From: Fibrobacter sp.
GTDB taxonomy: Bacteria > Fibrobacterota > Fibrobacteria > Fibrobacterales > Fibrobacteraceae
Length of the DNA: 24,952 bases
NCBI GenBank assembly: GCA_017520105.1
Contig: JAFWRL010000038.1
Span: 1 to 24,952, forward strand
Reading direction: 5' to 3'
Shown here: one piece after another, positions 7,811-15,094 of the stretch
Layout of the letters: every line of letters begins with the position of its first letter
How positions within the stretch are numbered: position 1 is the stretch's first letter
Notes under the pieces: generated by a model
The model's database searches: none
What the model was told of the DNA's origin: nothing
What the model saw: the letters and a program-made list of their open reading frames with translations, nothing else
Translations under genes and position numbers: made by a program

Positions 7811-8155
7811 ATGCAAGGTCAATTATGGATTAAATTCAAAAAGGACGGCTATTGCGGTTCTGTTTCTGCTTGGAACAAGTCAGAAAACCGACTAGACACC
7901 GATCCGGGTTACAACGACAAGCCTATACACGAGGCCGTTCACGAGATGGACAGCGAATACACTTACGTGAAGGTTATCCACGAAGGGTACAAAGGTACAG
8001 GGGACATCATGACGGTCGAACTCGGAGACGACCCGAAGGCAAATAAGAGGGCACTAGATGACGCCATTTTGGAAGGCCTCGCCCACCGCAAAATTTTCCG
8101 CGAAGCTCGAACCGGCGCCATCGTGCAGTTCGGCTACGACCTCAACGAAGCTTAA
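7811..8155 (+). CDS. Hypothetical protein, 114 residues
   Basis: This is a soluble, acidic protein with no signal or membrane helix. It opens with MQGQLWIKFKKDG and contains a DKPIHEAVHEMDSEYTYVKVIHEGYKGTGDIMTVELGDD core. I do not recognise the family. Base and codon use resemble the other host genes. It is followed by a hairpin repeat and then the interrupted U32 gene. The ATG lies 9 bases after a GGGG element that could serve as the ribosome site. Confidence 0.6.
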   Translation: MQGQLWIKFKKDGYCGSVSAWNKSENRLDTDPGYNDKPIHEAVHEMDSEYTYVKVIHEGYKGTGDIMTVELGDDPKANKRALDDAILEGLAHRKIFREARTGAIVQFGYDLNEA

Positions 8156-8176
8156 CACCGCAATTATCATTCTGTC

Positions 8177-8197
8177 ATTCCCGGCTTGACCGGGAAT
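8177..8197. repeat. Short hairpin repeat (ATTCCCGG..CCGGGAAT)
   Basis: A perfect 8-bp inverted repeat around CTTGA, inside TGTCATTCCCGG. Elements of this TGTCATTCCCGGCTTGACC form are known as dispersed palindromic repeats in many bacterial genomes. It lies 21 bases after the stop of the 114-residue gene and could also act as a weak terminator, although no T run follows. Confidence 0.5.
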
Positions 8198-8234
8198 CTC
8201 CTTCTCGTAGGTAATTAATTCTATTTTTGAGTTC

Positions 8235-8819
8235 ATGAACGAGCCTGAACTTCTTTTGCCTGTCGGTACGCGCGACATGCTGGAATCCGCCATCAACAAC
8301 GGGGCGGACGCGGTTTACTATGGAGTGCCCCACTGGAACGCACGCGGCAGGACCGAAGACTTTTCATTCGAAGATGTCGAAGAAATGATCCGCTACGCAA
8401 GGCTTCGCGGCGTAAAGACGTATCTCGCGATGAACATCCTCATCTTCGAGCGTGAAATTCAGGAATTACCAGAATTTTTGGAACGCTTGATAGCGCTCAA
8501 GCCAGACGCGTTCATCATCCAGGACATAGGCCTTGCAAGGCTCATCAAGGCCATTAGCCCGGAACAGGAAATCCACGCAAGCACGCAAATGACGCTCGCC
8601 AGTTCCGAAGCGGTGAACTTGGTCAAGGACATCGGATTTTCAAGAGCGGTGCTTGCACGCGAACTTTCGGCAAAGCAGATTGCACAAATCAAGAGCCTCA
8701 CCGACCTGGAACTTGAAGTTTTCATTCACGGGGCACTTTGCGTTTCGTATTCGGGGCAGTGCCTCACCAGCGAAAACTTCGGCGGACGCAGTGCAAACCG
8801 TATAACGGCGCGGCTTTAG
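8235..8819 (+). pseudogene. U32-family peptidase/hydroxylase gene, cut off by the prophage
   Basis: The first 189 residues match the N-terminal domain of U32 proteins: ELLLPVGTRDMLESAINNGADAVYYG, then VKTYLAMNIL, then ASTQMTLASS. The family signature IHGALCVSYSGQC (164-176) follows, then LTSENFGGRSANR. In intact members this last motif continues with a Gly-Glu/Gln-Cys segment and several hundred further residues. Here it changes at about base 8800 to five unrelated codons and a stop. Family members include the tRNA and rRNA hydroxylation proteins TrhP and RlhA. The missing cysteines make it very likely non-functional unless the prophage excises. The rest of the gene should lie beyond the far end of the prophage. 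Confidence 0.85.
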
Positions 8820-8863
8820 TGAGACAATTTATCGGGTAAAATGAGACAAAATTATAAAAAGGA
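8820..8863. repeat. Two adjacent 22-bp units sharing TGAGACAA near the phage end
   Basis: TGAGACAA occurs at 8820-8827 and again at 8842-8849, exactly 22 bases apart, each followed by an AT-rich stretch with TTAT or TTTAT. They start about 20 bases inside the host-phage junction. Phage Mu has adjacent 22-bp MuA-binding sites R1 and R2 at its right end, so these could be transposase sites. The shared core is only 8 bp, so the assignment is tentative. Confidence 0.4.
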
Positions 8864-8881
8864 ACGCAAAGCGTTCCTTTT
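8853..8881 (-). terminator. Strong terminator at the end of the phage late operon
   Basis: An 11-bp inverted repeat (AAAAGGAACGC and GCGTTCCTTTT) surrounds a 3-base loop. Read on the minus strand it ends in TTTTTATAATTTT. It lies 13 bases after the stop of the last phage gene (8894) and only about 60 bases from the phage end, so it would stop late transcription before host DNA. It is nearly symmetric and may also block host transcription from entering the phage. Confidence 0.8.
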
Positions 8882-8893
8882 CTTGTATAAACA

Positions 8894-9967
8894 TCAGGAT
8901 CCCACAGTATCAGGAACCCAATTTCCATTTCGCAAGTAAAATTTGTAAATTCCACTCGCGGTTAGGCACAATTTAGAGGGCGGTGATGAGTACATCTGGG
9001 CATCAGCATCTGATGGAACATATAATATTGTGATATAACCATTCTTATCAACAATATTTAAAGACGAATCGACATCTTTTCCAAACAGAATCACATCTTT
9101 CCTGCCGCCATCTGAATGGGTTTCAAGTTGTAAACGTCCAGGTTCATTATACGTTTTGCGAAGAGTTTGATTATTTAGGTCTGAAGCTTGTTCAGCAAAG
9201 GAGAGAACGTTAGATTCAGATGAATATTCGACAGATTTGCCGCCTCCTGCCGAATTAGCTTTGAAGGACACATTTCCATTGCCTTCGCTAAAAGAAATAA
9301 ATCCTTCACTATTAGAATTTTCTGTTCCACAACTAAATGAAGTCGATTTCAAAGGAATTTGATAAACGATTGAACCGACATTGTTCCCTGGTTCAATTGC
9401 AACAACTAAATTACCATTACGATCAAATTGGGCTGAAATTTTATTTTCAGAAGTTCCTATGCTAAAAATTTGTGCGAAGACCCGTCTATAATCGGCATCT
9501 TTACCTGCTCGAATCTTTCTGGTTTTGATATCAACCTCGCTCCCAAGATTATTCGCGTTGATAACAACAATATCTCCGTCAACAGCTGTTTGTGTGACAT
9601 AAGAATTTTCAATCGATGTTCCCGTCGCTTTAACTGTAATTGTACCATCTGTGTCTAGTTCTGGTATTACAGTTATCGCTCCGGTTGTATTGGTACAACG
9701 GACAATCAGTTCTCTTGGGTAAACAGGCGTTTCGCCACGCATGGCCTTATGAACAAGAATAACGGCATTGTAAGGCCAATCCTCCAAATCAACTGATGTG
9801 GATTCGCCGAAGACATGGATTGTCTTACATTGTTGCTTTTCTGAATAACCAGGCGGTAAAGGAAGATGGCCAACATCTTCGTTTGAACCATCATAAGTAG
9901 GGTTCTGAATAGCATTAGCCCACTCAGGTGTAATAGGGAACCCGTTTGTAAATTGTTGTTTTCGCAT
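8894..9967 (-). CDS. Uncharacterised phage protein downstream of the DGR reverse transcriptase
   Basis: The protein has 357 residues and no family is recognised. The N-terminus reads FTNGFPITPEWANAIQNPTYDG, followed by HLPLPPGYSEKQQCKTIHVFG. The rest is rich in Ser, Asn, Gly and Val with strand-like alternation, as in beta-structured virion or fibre proteins, and there is no signal or membrane helix. A strong AAGGAG lies 7 bases before the ATG. It follows the RT stop by 22 bases and precedes the operon terminator. Its GC content looks lower than that of the tail genes, and its style resembles the N-terminal part of fibre or decoration proteins. No copy of the TR is visible in it. A second adhesin or fibre accessory is an inference from position. 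Confidence 0.6.
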   Translation of the reverse strand: MRKQQFTNGFPITPEWANAIQNPTYDGSNEDVGHLPLPPGYSEKQQCKTIHVFGESTSVDLEDWPYNAVILVHKAMRGETPVYPRELIVRCTNTTGAITVIPELDTDGTITVKATGTSIENSYVTQTAVDGDIVVINANNLGSEVDIKTRKIRAGKDADYRRVFAQIFSIGTSENKISAQFDRNGNLVVAIEPGNNVGSIVYQIPLKSTSFSCGTENSNSEGFISFSEGNGNVSFKANSAGGGKSVEYSSESNVLSFAEQASDLNNQTLRKTYNEPGRLQLETHSDGGRKDVILFGKDVDSSLNIVDKNGYITILYVPSDADAQMYSSPPSKLCLTASGIYKFYLRNGNWVPDTVGS

Positions 9968-9989
9968 AATTTTCTCCTTTCTTAAAAAA

Positions 9990-11171
9990 TTATATAGTCA
10001 GCCTGTACTGCCGTTTAAGGACGTTTTTGAAGGAATATCTGGGGAGCAGGTTGAAGCACTGCTTCTTTTCGTTCCAGGCCATAAATTTGCCGAAAAACTT
10101 CAGTCCAAGTTCCTTGTATTCCATCAGCTGCTTGTAATTGTTCTTTTTCTTGGCCATGCCAGTGTAGCAGTTGATACTGGCTAGCACACGGTTCACGTTG
10201 TGTTCATTGATATGCCACGATTTCATCTTTTTGATGGTCGCCACTCCCTTCTTGCAGGTATTCCTGTTCAAATAGCAGCGGTCGAACTTGCACATGGCAC
10301 CCAGCACCATAGCCCCCTTGCTGTAGTGCTGGCAGTAGAATTTTCGTTCATTGAACTTGACATTGATGGCGGCAAGACGCCTGCGAATTTCAGGCATAAG
10401 GTTTAAAAATTCTTCTTTTCGCTTAGTAACGACAAACACGTCGTCAACAAAGACAACCATTTTGAAACCTAGTTCCTCATTCAGCCACCGTGTAATTTTA
10501 TTGATATAGAGACCCATGGCATTTTGCCATACCAAGAAGCCGATTGCTCCGCCTACACCTATAGGCTTGTTAAACAGCGACTTTTCAGGAGCTATCAAAT
10601 TCCAGTTTTCACGAGGTACGAACACGTTGCAATGTCTGGCAGGATCGGCATGCAAAGACACGTCCATCATGTAGATAAGGTCTTCTTTGTCGGGACCGTT
10701 ATAGAAGCGTTCAATGAGCGTTTTTTGCTGTTTGAAAGCTACTTCAACATCTGCATTCGGAAAATAGCCCTTGAAATCCAGATGTATAATCCAGGCGTCA
10801 CGGGTATAGTTTTCGGATTCTTCCCGAACAAAGCGCCTGAACGTTTCTACGGCGGCATGTTGACCCATTCCCTTACGGTTGTTGAACGATATGGGCGAAA
10901 GGACTCTTTCGTATATTGGGCGAAGTCTCCAGTCTAAATAATGGTGGACAATCCTCGTTTCCATGGATGTAGCAAATATTTCACGAGGTTTGGGAGAGAA
11001 AACGACGAAGGCATAGTTAGAATCTGCGGTAAGCTCGCGAGAATTGATTTTTCTCTGCAGGTTTACAAGGTTTGCTTCGAAATCCACTTCGAATTTCAAC
11101 GTATCGGAAGAACGACGTTTGTTCTTCCTTGCCCTGTAATACACTTCTATCAGATCCTTCAATTCTACCAT
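9990..11171 (-). CDS. DGR reverse transcriptase
   Basis: This enzyme copies the TR RNA into cDNA with errors at adenines; the cDNA then replaces the VR. Numbered from a TTG at 11186, the RT palm motifs are: IIHLDFKGYF (133-142, catalytic D137), KPIGVGGAIGFLVWQ (207-221), FVDD (246-249, two catalytic Asp), and NVKFNERKFYCQ followed by a GAMVLGAM block for motifs 6 and 7. At about 393-398 residues without an extra domain, it has the compact size of DGR enzymes. IGFLVWQ occupies the place of the DGR hallmark (I/L/V)GxxxSQ: the Gln is kept but Trp replaces Ser. The ATG at 11171 was chosen over the TTG; neither has a good ribosome site. It starts 25 bases after the TR ends. Confidence 0.93.
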   Translation of the reverse strand: MVELKDLIEVYYRARKNKRRSSDTLKFEVDFEANLVNLQRKINSRELTADSNYAFVVFSPKPREIFATSMETRIVHHYLDWRLRPIYERVLSPISFNNRKGMGQHAAVETFRRFVREESENYTRDAWIIHLDFKGYFPNADVEVAFKQQKTLIERFYNGPDKEDLIYMMDVSLHADPARHCNVFVPRENWNLIAPEKSLFNKPIGVGGAIGFLVWQNAMGLYINKITRWLNEELGFKMVVFVDDVFVVTKRKEEFLNLMPEIRRRLAAINVKFNERKFYCQHYSKGAMVLGAMCKFDRCYLNRNTCKKGVATIKKMKSWHINEHNVNRVLASINCYTGMAKKKNNYKQLMEYKELGLKFFGKFMAWNEKKQCFNLLPRYSFKNVLKRQYRLTI

Positions 11172-11195
11172 AGATCTAACCGACAAACATTTTTC

Positions 11196-11312
11196 AAGTT
11201 CGCAACCGCCGACACCCGGAAGGCGTTATTGAAGTTGTTGTTGTTGAAATTTCCATTGTTACTGAAATTCCACGCGTTATTATTGTTATTGCGAACCGCG
11301 AGCCAGCGCGAA
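11196..11312 (-). repeat. DGR template repeat (TR)
   Basis: This 117-bp non-coding repeat aligns without gaps to the VR at 11863-11979 (offset 667). The two differ at 16 positions: 11199, 11200, 11229, 11235, 11241, 11244, 11251, 11252, 11257, 11259, 11269, 11277, 11283, 11284, 11286 and 11287. Every one is T on the plus strand, so A in the TR coding strand; 16 of its 34 adenines differ. No C, G or T position differs. In the VR reading frame the TR has 16 AAC/AAT codons. It lies between avd and the RT gene, the classic order. Confidence 0.97.
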
Positions 11313-11364
11313 AACAACAATAGCACGGCAAAACAACGTCAACAAGGCGACTACTGAAGATGGA

Positions 11365-11805
11365 TTAAATGAATCCGTCGCCTCCTCTTGATTCTTGTTT
11401 GTCAGGTCCGAGGTCGTAGTTTGACACCTTGGACGCCTGGTTCTTCGACATGACGCTTTTACGCCATTTCATTATGCCTTCGTCGATTCTCTGAATATAC
11501 GAAAAAATTTTTACCTGCTTCGCAGGTAGGAGGTATTTGAAATCTATAGCAAGGCGTAGATATGCTTTTAAAACCTCAAAATCGCAAATGAACAGATCTA
11601 TTTCTTCCTTTCGACGATCTGACAATTTATAAGCCATTCCCGCATGAGCAAGCATAGAAGTAGCCTTGTCGTGAATTTTGTCTCCAAGAACGACACGATC
11701 TTTTTTTGGAAAGTCGTATATTACGCTATGAACTGCTTTTATAAGCTCATAAGTATCGACGTAAAGCCCAGTATCTTCCCATCTTTTATAAGACCTTCCT
11801 TTCAT
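11365..11805 (-). CDS. avd: DGR accessory variability determinant (Avd-like, four-helix bundle)
   Basis: The protein has 146 residues, is basic and all-helical, with helices at about 13-30, 34-58, 64-90 and 94-118. The layout matches the bAvd/S23-like four-helix bundle family, which forms a pentameric barrel, binds RT and TR RNA, and is needed for mutagenic retrohoming. The YDFPKKDRVVLGDKI segment (30-44) is typical of that family. The C-terminal 25 residues are polar and probably disordered. The ATG at 11805 has GGAGG 7 bases before it. An in-frame GTG at 11841 would add 12 codons, but it lies in the hairpin after the target gene and has no ribosome site. The location between VR and TR supports the assignment. 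Confidence 0.88.
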   Translation of the reverse strand: MKGRSYKRWEDTGLYVDTYELIKAVHSVIYDFPKKDRVVLGDKIHDKATSMLAHAGMAYKLSDRRKEEIDLFICDFEVLKAYLRLAIDFKYLLPAKQVKIFSYIQRIDEGIMKWRKSVMSKNQASKVSNYDLGPDKQESRGGDGFI

Positions 11806-11818
11806 GTTTACCTCCAAG

Positions 11819-11840
11819 TGGCGGCTACAAAGAGCCGCCA
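11819..11840. promoter_or_regulatory. Hairpin/cruciform just downstream of the VR (candidate DGR target-recognition element)
   Basis: A perfect 8-bp GC-rich inverted repeat (TGGCGGCT and AGCCGCCA) with a 6-base loop lies 12 bases after the target stop codon and 22 bases from the end of the VR. No T run follows on either strand, so it is not a typical terminator. In the Bordetella phage BPP-1 DGR, a hairpin with an 8-bp stem and a 4-base loop just after the VR is needed for efficient homing. No equivalent lies beside the TR, as expected if it marks the recipient copy. Confidence 0.65.
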
Positions 11841-11852
11841 CAAAGTTATAAA

Positions 11853-14465
11853 TTATAAGGTTAAGAGCGCAACCGCCGACACCCGGAAGGCGTTACTGAA
11901 GCTGTTGCTGGTGAAATGACCATAGCTACTGAAATGCCACGCGGTATTAGCGGAATTGCGAACCGCGAGCCAGCGCGAATCTGTCAATCTTACAATTGAT
12001 CCACCCATAGCAGCAAGAGTCTTGTTGACTATGTCATAGCCGTTATAGGATGTATGCCCGGACAATCCGGCTTTCATTTTGCTGATCATCTCGAAAGCGT
12101 CCTCGATACCCATCATACGCCACTCCCCTTCATGTAGCCCAGGAGAATCGAAGTTTATGGATGCCGCATATTTGGCCGCAGGGAAAGTGTCCTTGGAAGT
12201 GCCGTTTATATCCAAATGCTGTCTTCCTGCTAACGCAGCAGTCCATTCTTTTGCCTTACCATAAGAAGTTTTCATTCCATAATCAAGACAAGGCCATTTC
12301 ATCATGACGCACTTTTTGATATACTCTTCAAAAGTCTTATAGGCAGCTCTTAACGAAGCACAGTGAGTATCTTCTTCAAATTGCGTTTTCGAGACAATCT
12401 CATTTGGTGTTTCTGGCGTTATATCGCTAGTTAGTACAGCCGTAGATCCTGGATTGTTACTGTATTGTTCAATCAGACGTTCTGCATTAGCACCGGCTCT
12501 TATCCCATGAGAACCGCCTCTTCTAGCATAACCGACGGACTGGGTTACCGCAGGCAAATTATTTGCCATATTCATGCTTGAGGTTGCTCCAGACGAAATA
12601 ATACTTCCAGCCTGTCTATAATCAACCATATTGTCTGCAATTACGAGACAAGCAAGTTCTCCCTGATTATTGTACCCATATTGGCAATGCCAGTTATAAT
12701 TCCAACCAGCACCAGCTGCGGTTCCTCCAGGATGCTCCGTAAGCCATGTATTCAAAGCTTCACAGAAATCGCTGATATTGTCTGCGGAGTAGGTAAACGT
12801 TCCAATCGTTACATTCGCGTTACTTGAGTTTTTTTGAACGAATACAATATCATGAGAGTTGCCGTCAAGAACCATGCCCGTTATTTCCCATATCCAGGCA
12901 GACGCAAACTTTTTAGTTGTATCACAGTTGTAATAGTGGATTAACACGTCATCGCCATTTCGTTTGATGACTACGCCAACGGGCACCATGCCTGTTGGAA
13001 TTGTAGTTCCGTTTAGCAGGTCGCCTCCCTTGTAATATACCTTGTTACCGGAGCCGTCAATATAGAGCGCATCACCTATCTGCGGGTCATCAGTGACAAT
13101 CGGCGTTCCCTTGGACGTGAACTTCGTATCCAGTAATTTAAGAGTCTTTGTAGAACCGTCATAAATGCAGTTGCCGAGGTACGGTATATTCATCTGCACG
13201 CGGCTTACCGCATGGGGATTGTCGTTGTCCAGCTTATGCTCGTCAATACTCTGCGATGATCCTGTGCTTATGGCATCAAGACTTTCCTTGACAAGCTTTT
13301 CGCTGGGATAATGTGTATTGTCTGGCGTTTCCTGCCAGGATGTAACTTTATTGGATACATTTTCCTTACCGGATTCAACAGCCGTGAGCCTGGAACTCAG
13401 TTCCTGGTCTGCCGCAGAACGTGTGCTAGCTTCGCTTTGCAGCGCTGCGGCACTTGCCGTATTGTCGGTAACGATGCTGACTCCGGTCACTTCGCCGTTG
13501 ATTAACGTAACCTTGACTTGAACGTTTGTACCGTCGGTAGATGTTTTTTCGGAATCTAGAGCTTGGATTGCTGCCGAAATAGCAGAATTTCTGTTGCTAA
13601 CTTCGGTAGCAATAGCGTCTGCGATATCTTGCGGGACAGCCTTGGCATTGAGCTGTTCCTGCACATTGCCGTTCACGCCGTCAAGTCTGTTGAGTTCTGT
13701 TGTCGAAATTATGGCGCCATCAAGAATGTTGAGCTCAGACGCGGTCGCTGTAACGCCAAAGTCCGTAAGTGCTGTATTGTGCGGATTGCCTGTAGTCTGT
13801 GAATGGGAGTAAGCTACAGCACCACGGTCGCCACGGTATGCTGTAGATGACGTTTCACCCAAGGCAAGCGACGACGATATTTCGGTGTACTGAGAACCGC
13901 TCCACCGATAACAACGGTTTGTACTTAAATCGACATAGATTTTGCCTGTTTCCGCAGTAACTAAAATTGTATGCGCAGAATCGCTGTAGAAATTCCCGTT
14001 ATAGAGATACCCTTCGATGGTATCGTCAACGAAGGACGGCAACTGTGACGCCGGGACCTTGCCATCCCCGCCAAGTGTAGCGACTCCATTTGCAGCCCCC
14101 TTTTGCGATAGTGGGATATAGCCATTTGTAACCTCGTCCTTTGTCGCATAGTGGTTCTTGATGATATTCCCTTCGGAATCCTTTGTCGCCTTGGTTGCAG
14201 TCTCCGCATTGCCGGATATATCGACAGGAAGCGTTTCGCCGTCCTTGACGTGTTCAGAACGCACTGCGTCATCATCGATATTCGTGTTTTTAACTTTTTT
14301 CGCCCCTATGGTCAGGACGATTTCGACATTGCCGCCGAAGTCAGTAGCCGTAGAACCCGAAACGTCCCCGGATAAAGCCAGCTGGATTTGTTGCGCAAGT
14401 TTCTTGGCAAGCAAATTGGCGGTATCGCCATTCACATCTTCTAGTCTGCTAACGTCAAATTCCAT
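11853..14465 (-). CDS. Tail fibre protein, DGR target with C-terminal variable domain
   Basis: The protein has 870 residues. The N-terminal two-thirds is fibre-like: ISGNAETATKATKD, GDGKVPASQLPSFVDD (134-148), STAYRGDRGAVAYSHSQTTGNPHN (207-230), TASELNILDGA and TTELNRLDGV (241-264), then coiled-coil stretches (about 265-400). Such motifs are common in tail fibres of Mu- and P2-like phages. The C-terminus (about 720-870) has the features of a C-type-lectin-like DGR display domain: EWRMMGIEDAFEMI, then RLTDSRWLAVRN, AW.F and a NAFRVSAVA ending. Residues 829-868 are encoded by the VR. An AAGGAGG ribosome site overlaps the stop of the upstream gene. It probably binds the host receptor at the fibre tip. 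Confidence 0.9.
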   Translation of the reverse strand: MEFDVSRLEDVNGDTANLLAKKLAQQIQLALSGDVSGSTATDFGGNVEIVLTIGAKKVKNTNIDDDAVRSEHVKDGETLPVDISGNAETATKATKDSEGNIIKNHYATKDEVTNGYIPLSQKGAANGVATLGGDGKVPASQLPSFVDDTIEGYLYNGNFYSDSAHTILVTAETGKIYVDLSTNRCYRWSGSQYTEISSSLALGETSSTAYRGDRGAVAYSHSQTTGNPHNTALTDFGVTATASELNILDGAIISTTELNRLDGVNGNVQEQLNAKAVPQDIADAIATEVSNRNSAISAAIQALDSEKTSTDGTNVQVKVTLINGEVTGVSIVTDNTASAAALQSEASTRSAADQELSSRLTAVESGKENVSNKVTSWQETPDNTHYPSEKLVKESLDAISTGSSQSIDEHKLDNDNPHAVSRVQMNIPYLGNCIYDGSTKTLKLLDTKFTSKGTPIVTDDPQIGDALYIDGSGNKVYYKGGDLLNGTTIPTGMVPVGVVIKRNGDDVLIHYYNCDTTKKFASAWIWEITGMVLDGNSHDIVFVQKNSSNANVTIGTFTYSADNISDFCEALNTWLTEHPGGTAAGAGWNYNWHCQYGYNNQGELACLVIADNMVDYRQAGSIISSGATSSMNMANNLPAVTQSVGYARRGGSHGIRAGANAERLIEQYSNNPGSTAVLTSDITPETPNEIVSKTQFEEDTHCASLRAAYKTFEEYIKKCVMMKWPCLDYGMKTSYGKAKEWTAALAGRQHLDINGTSKDTFPAAKYAASINFDSPGLHEGEWRMMGIEDAFEMISKMKAGLSGHTSYNGYDIVNKTLAAMGGSIVRLTDSRWLAVRNSANTAWHFSSYGHFTSNSFSNAFRVSAVALLTL
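11863..11979 (-). repeat. DGR variable repeat (VR), 3' end of the tail fibre gene
   Basis: The VR encodes residues 829-868. Compared with the TR, Asn codons have changed at 838 (Ser), 839 (Ala), 841 (Thr), 844 (His), 847 (Ser), 848 (Tyr), 850 (His), 852 (Thr), 853, 855 and 857 (Ser) and 867 (Leu). One change, GGA to GGT at Gly849, is silent. AAY codons 837, 840, 854 and 858 are unchanged. The last GC-rich block (11868-11895 on plus) is identical to the TR and is the likely initiation-of-mutagenic-homing segment. The VR reaches to within two codons of the stop. Confidence 0.96.
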
Positions 14466-14476
14466 TGGAATCCTCC

Positions 14477-15094
14477 TTAAATGTTTGGCCTGTAAAATTT
14501 GAGGGTTTGATAGTTCTGGTAACGCATCCCGACACCATAGTTGTTGACCTTGGCCTTTGCATCGGCCTTGGTCTCGTAGATTGACGGTATGGAATCGAGC
14601 TGCTCCTGGAGCGCCGCATCCGCAGCTTCGCGGCTTGCTTTCTCATTATTCAGAGCGTCCGTGATGACCCTATTCTTAACCGGGTTCATCGATGACGAAG
14701 AAAGGTAGCCGTCTATTCTGAATCGTGACAGGAACTCCCGTATAGCCTGATCATAATTCGTAGGAATAAGCCTTAGAACGACCTTGAATTTTTCACCATC
14801 CCATAAAACAACAGTGTTGCTGACCACTTCAAGTGTCGAAGAACCATTGAGCTGCCCCGCATTTTTCACGGTGTAGATATATCCTGGTTGTTTGTTTTCC
14901 CGGTTAATGTAATCGACATATTGTTCTCCACGGAATTCGAGATTGATTCCTTGGTCAATCTCACGGGCTATGCTTTTGGCAAGGCCTTCCGCGACAATTT
15001 CGTTTGCGGCATCGGAACCTCCCGGATGCTTTATATCCTGGAAGTCCTTGAAGTTCTGCAACAGGTCATTTTTAAGCTGTTCATATCTAGTCAT
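14477..15094 (-). CDS. Tail fibre-associated/connector protein
   Basis: The protein has 205 residues. The C-terminal half contains GYLSSSSMNPVKNRVITDALN (about 130-150), a form of the LSSTSxNPVQNKVV motif found in many phage tail fibre and short-fibre proteins, followed by a helical KASREAADAALQEQLDSI stretch. The N-terminal half is mixed alpha/beta with charged helices. It overlaps gp48 by 8 bases and ends 11 bases before the fibre gene start, so it probably links the fibre to the baseplate or is a short fibre. It is not homologous to a Mu gene I can name. Confidence 0.6.
   Translation of the reverse strand: MTRYEQLKNDLLQNFKDFQDIKHPGGSDAANEIVAEGLAKSIAREIDQGINLEFRGEQYVDYINRENKQPGYIYTVKNAGQLNGSSTLEVVSNTVVLWDGEKFKVVLRLIPTNYDQAIREFLSRFRIDGYLSSSSMNPVKNRVITDALNNEKASREAADAALQEQLDSIPSIYETKADAKAKVNNYGVGMRYQNYQTLKFYRPNI

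Noticed and set aside
8894..9967. A second VR in the last phage gene
   Set aside because: No stretch similar to the conserved TR ends (such as the block at 11201-11228) occurs in it.
11819..11840. Intrinsic terminator after the tail fibre gene
   Set aside because: There is no T run after the stem on the minus strand, and avd, TR and RT downstream need to be transcribed.
11806..11841. A GTG start 12 codons upstream of the avd ATG
   Set aside because: It lies inside the GC-rich hairpin and has no ribosome site. The ATG at 11805 has GGAGG at the right distance, and the family fits the shorter form.
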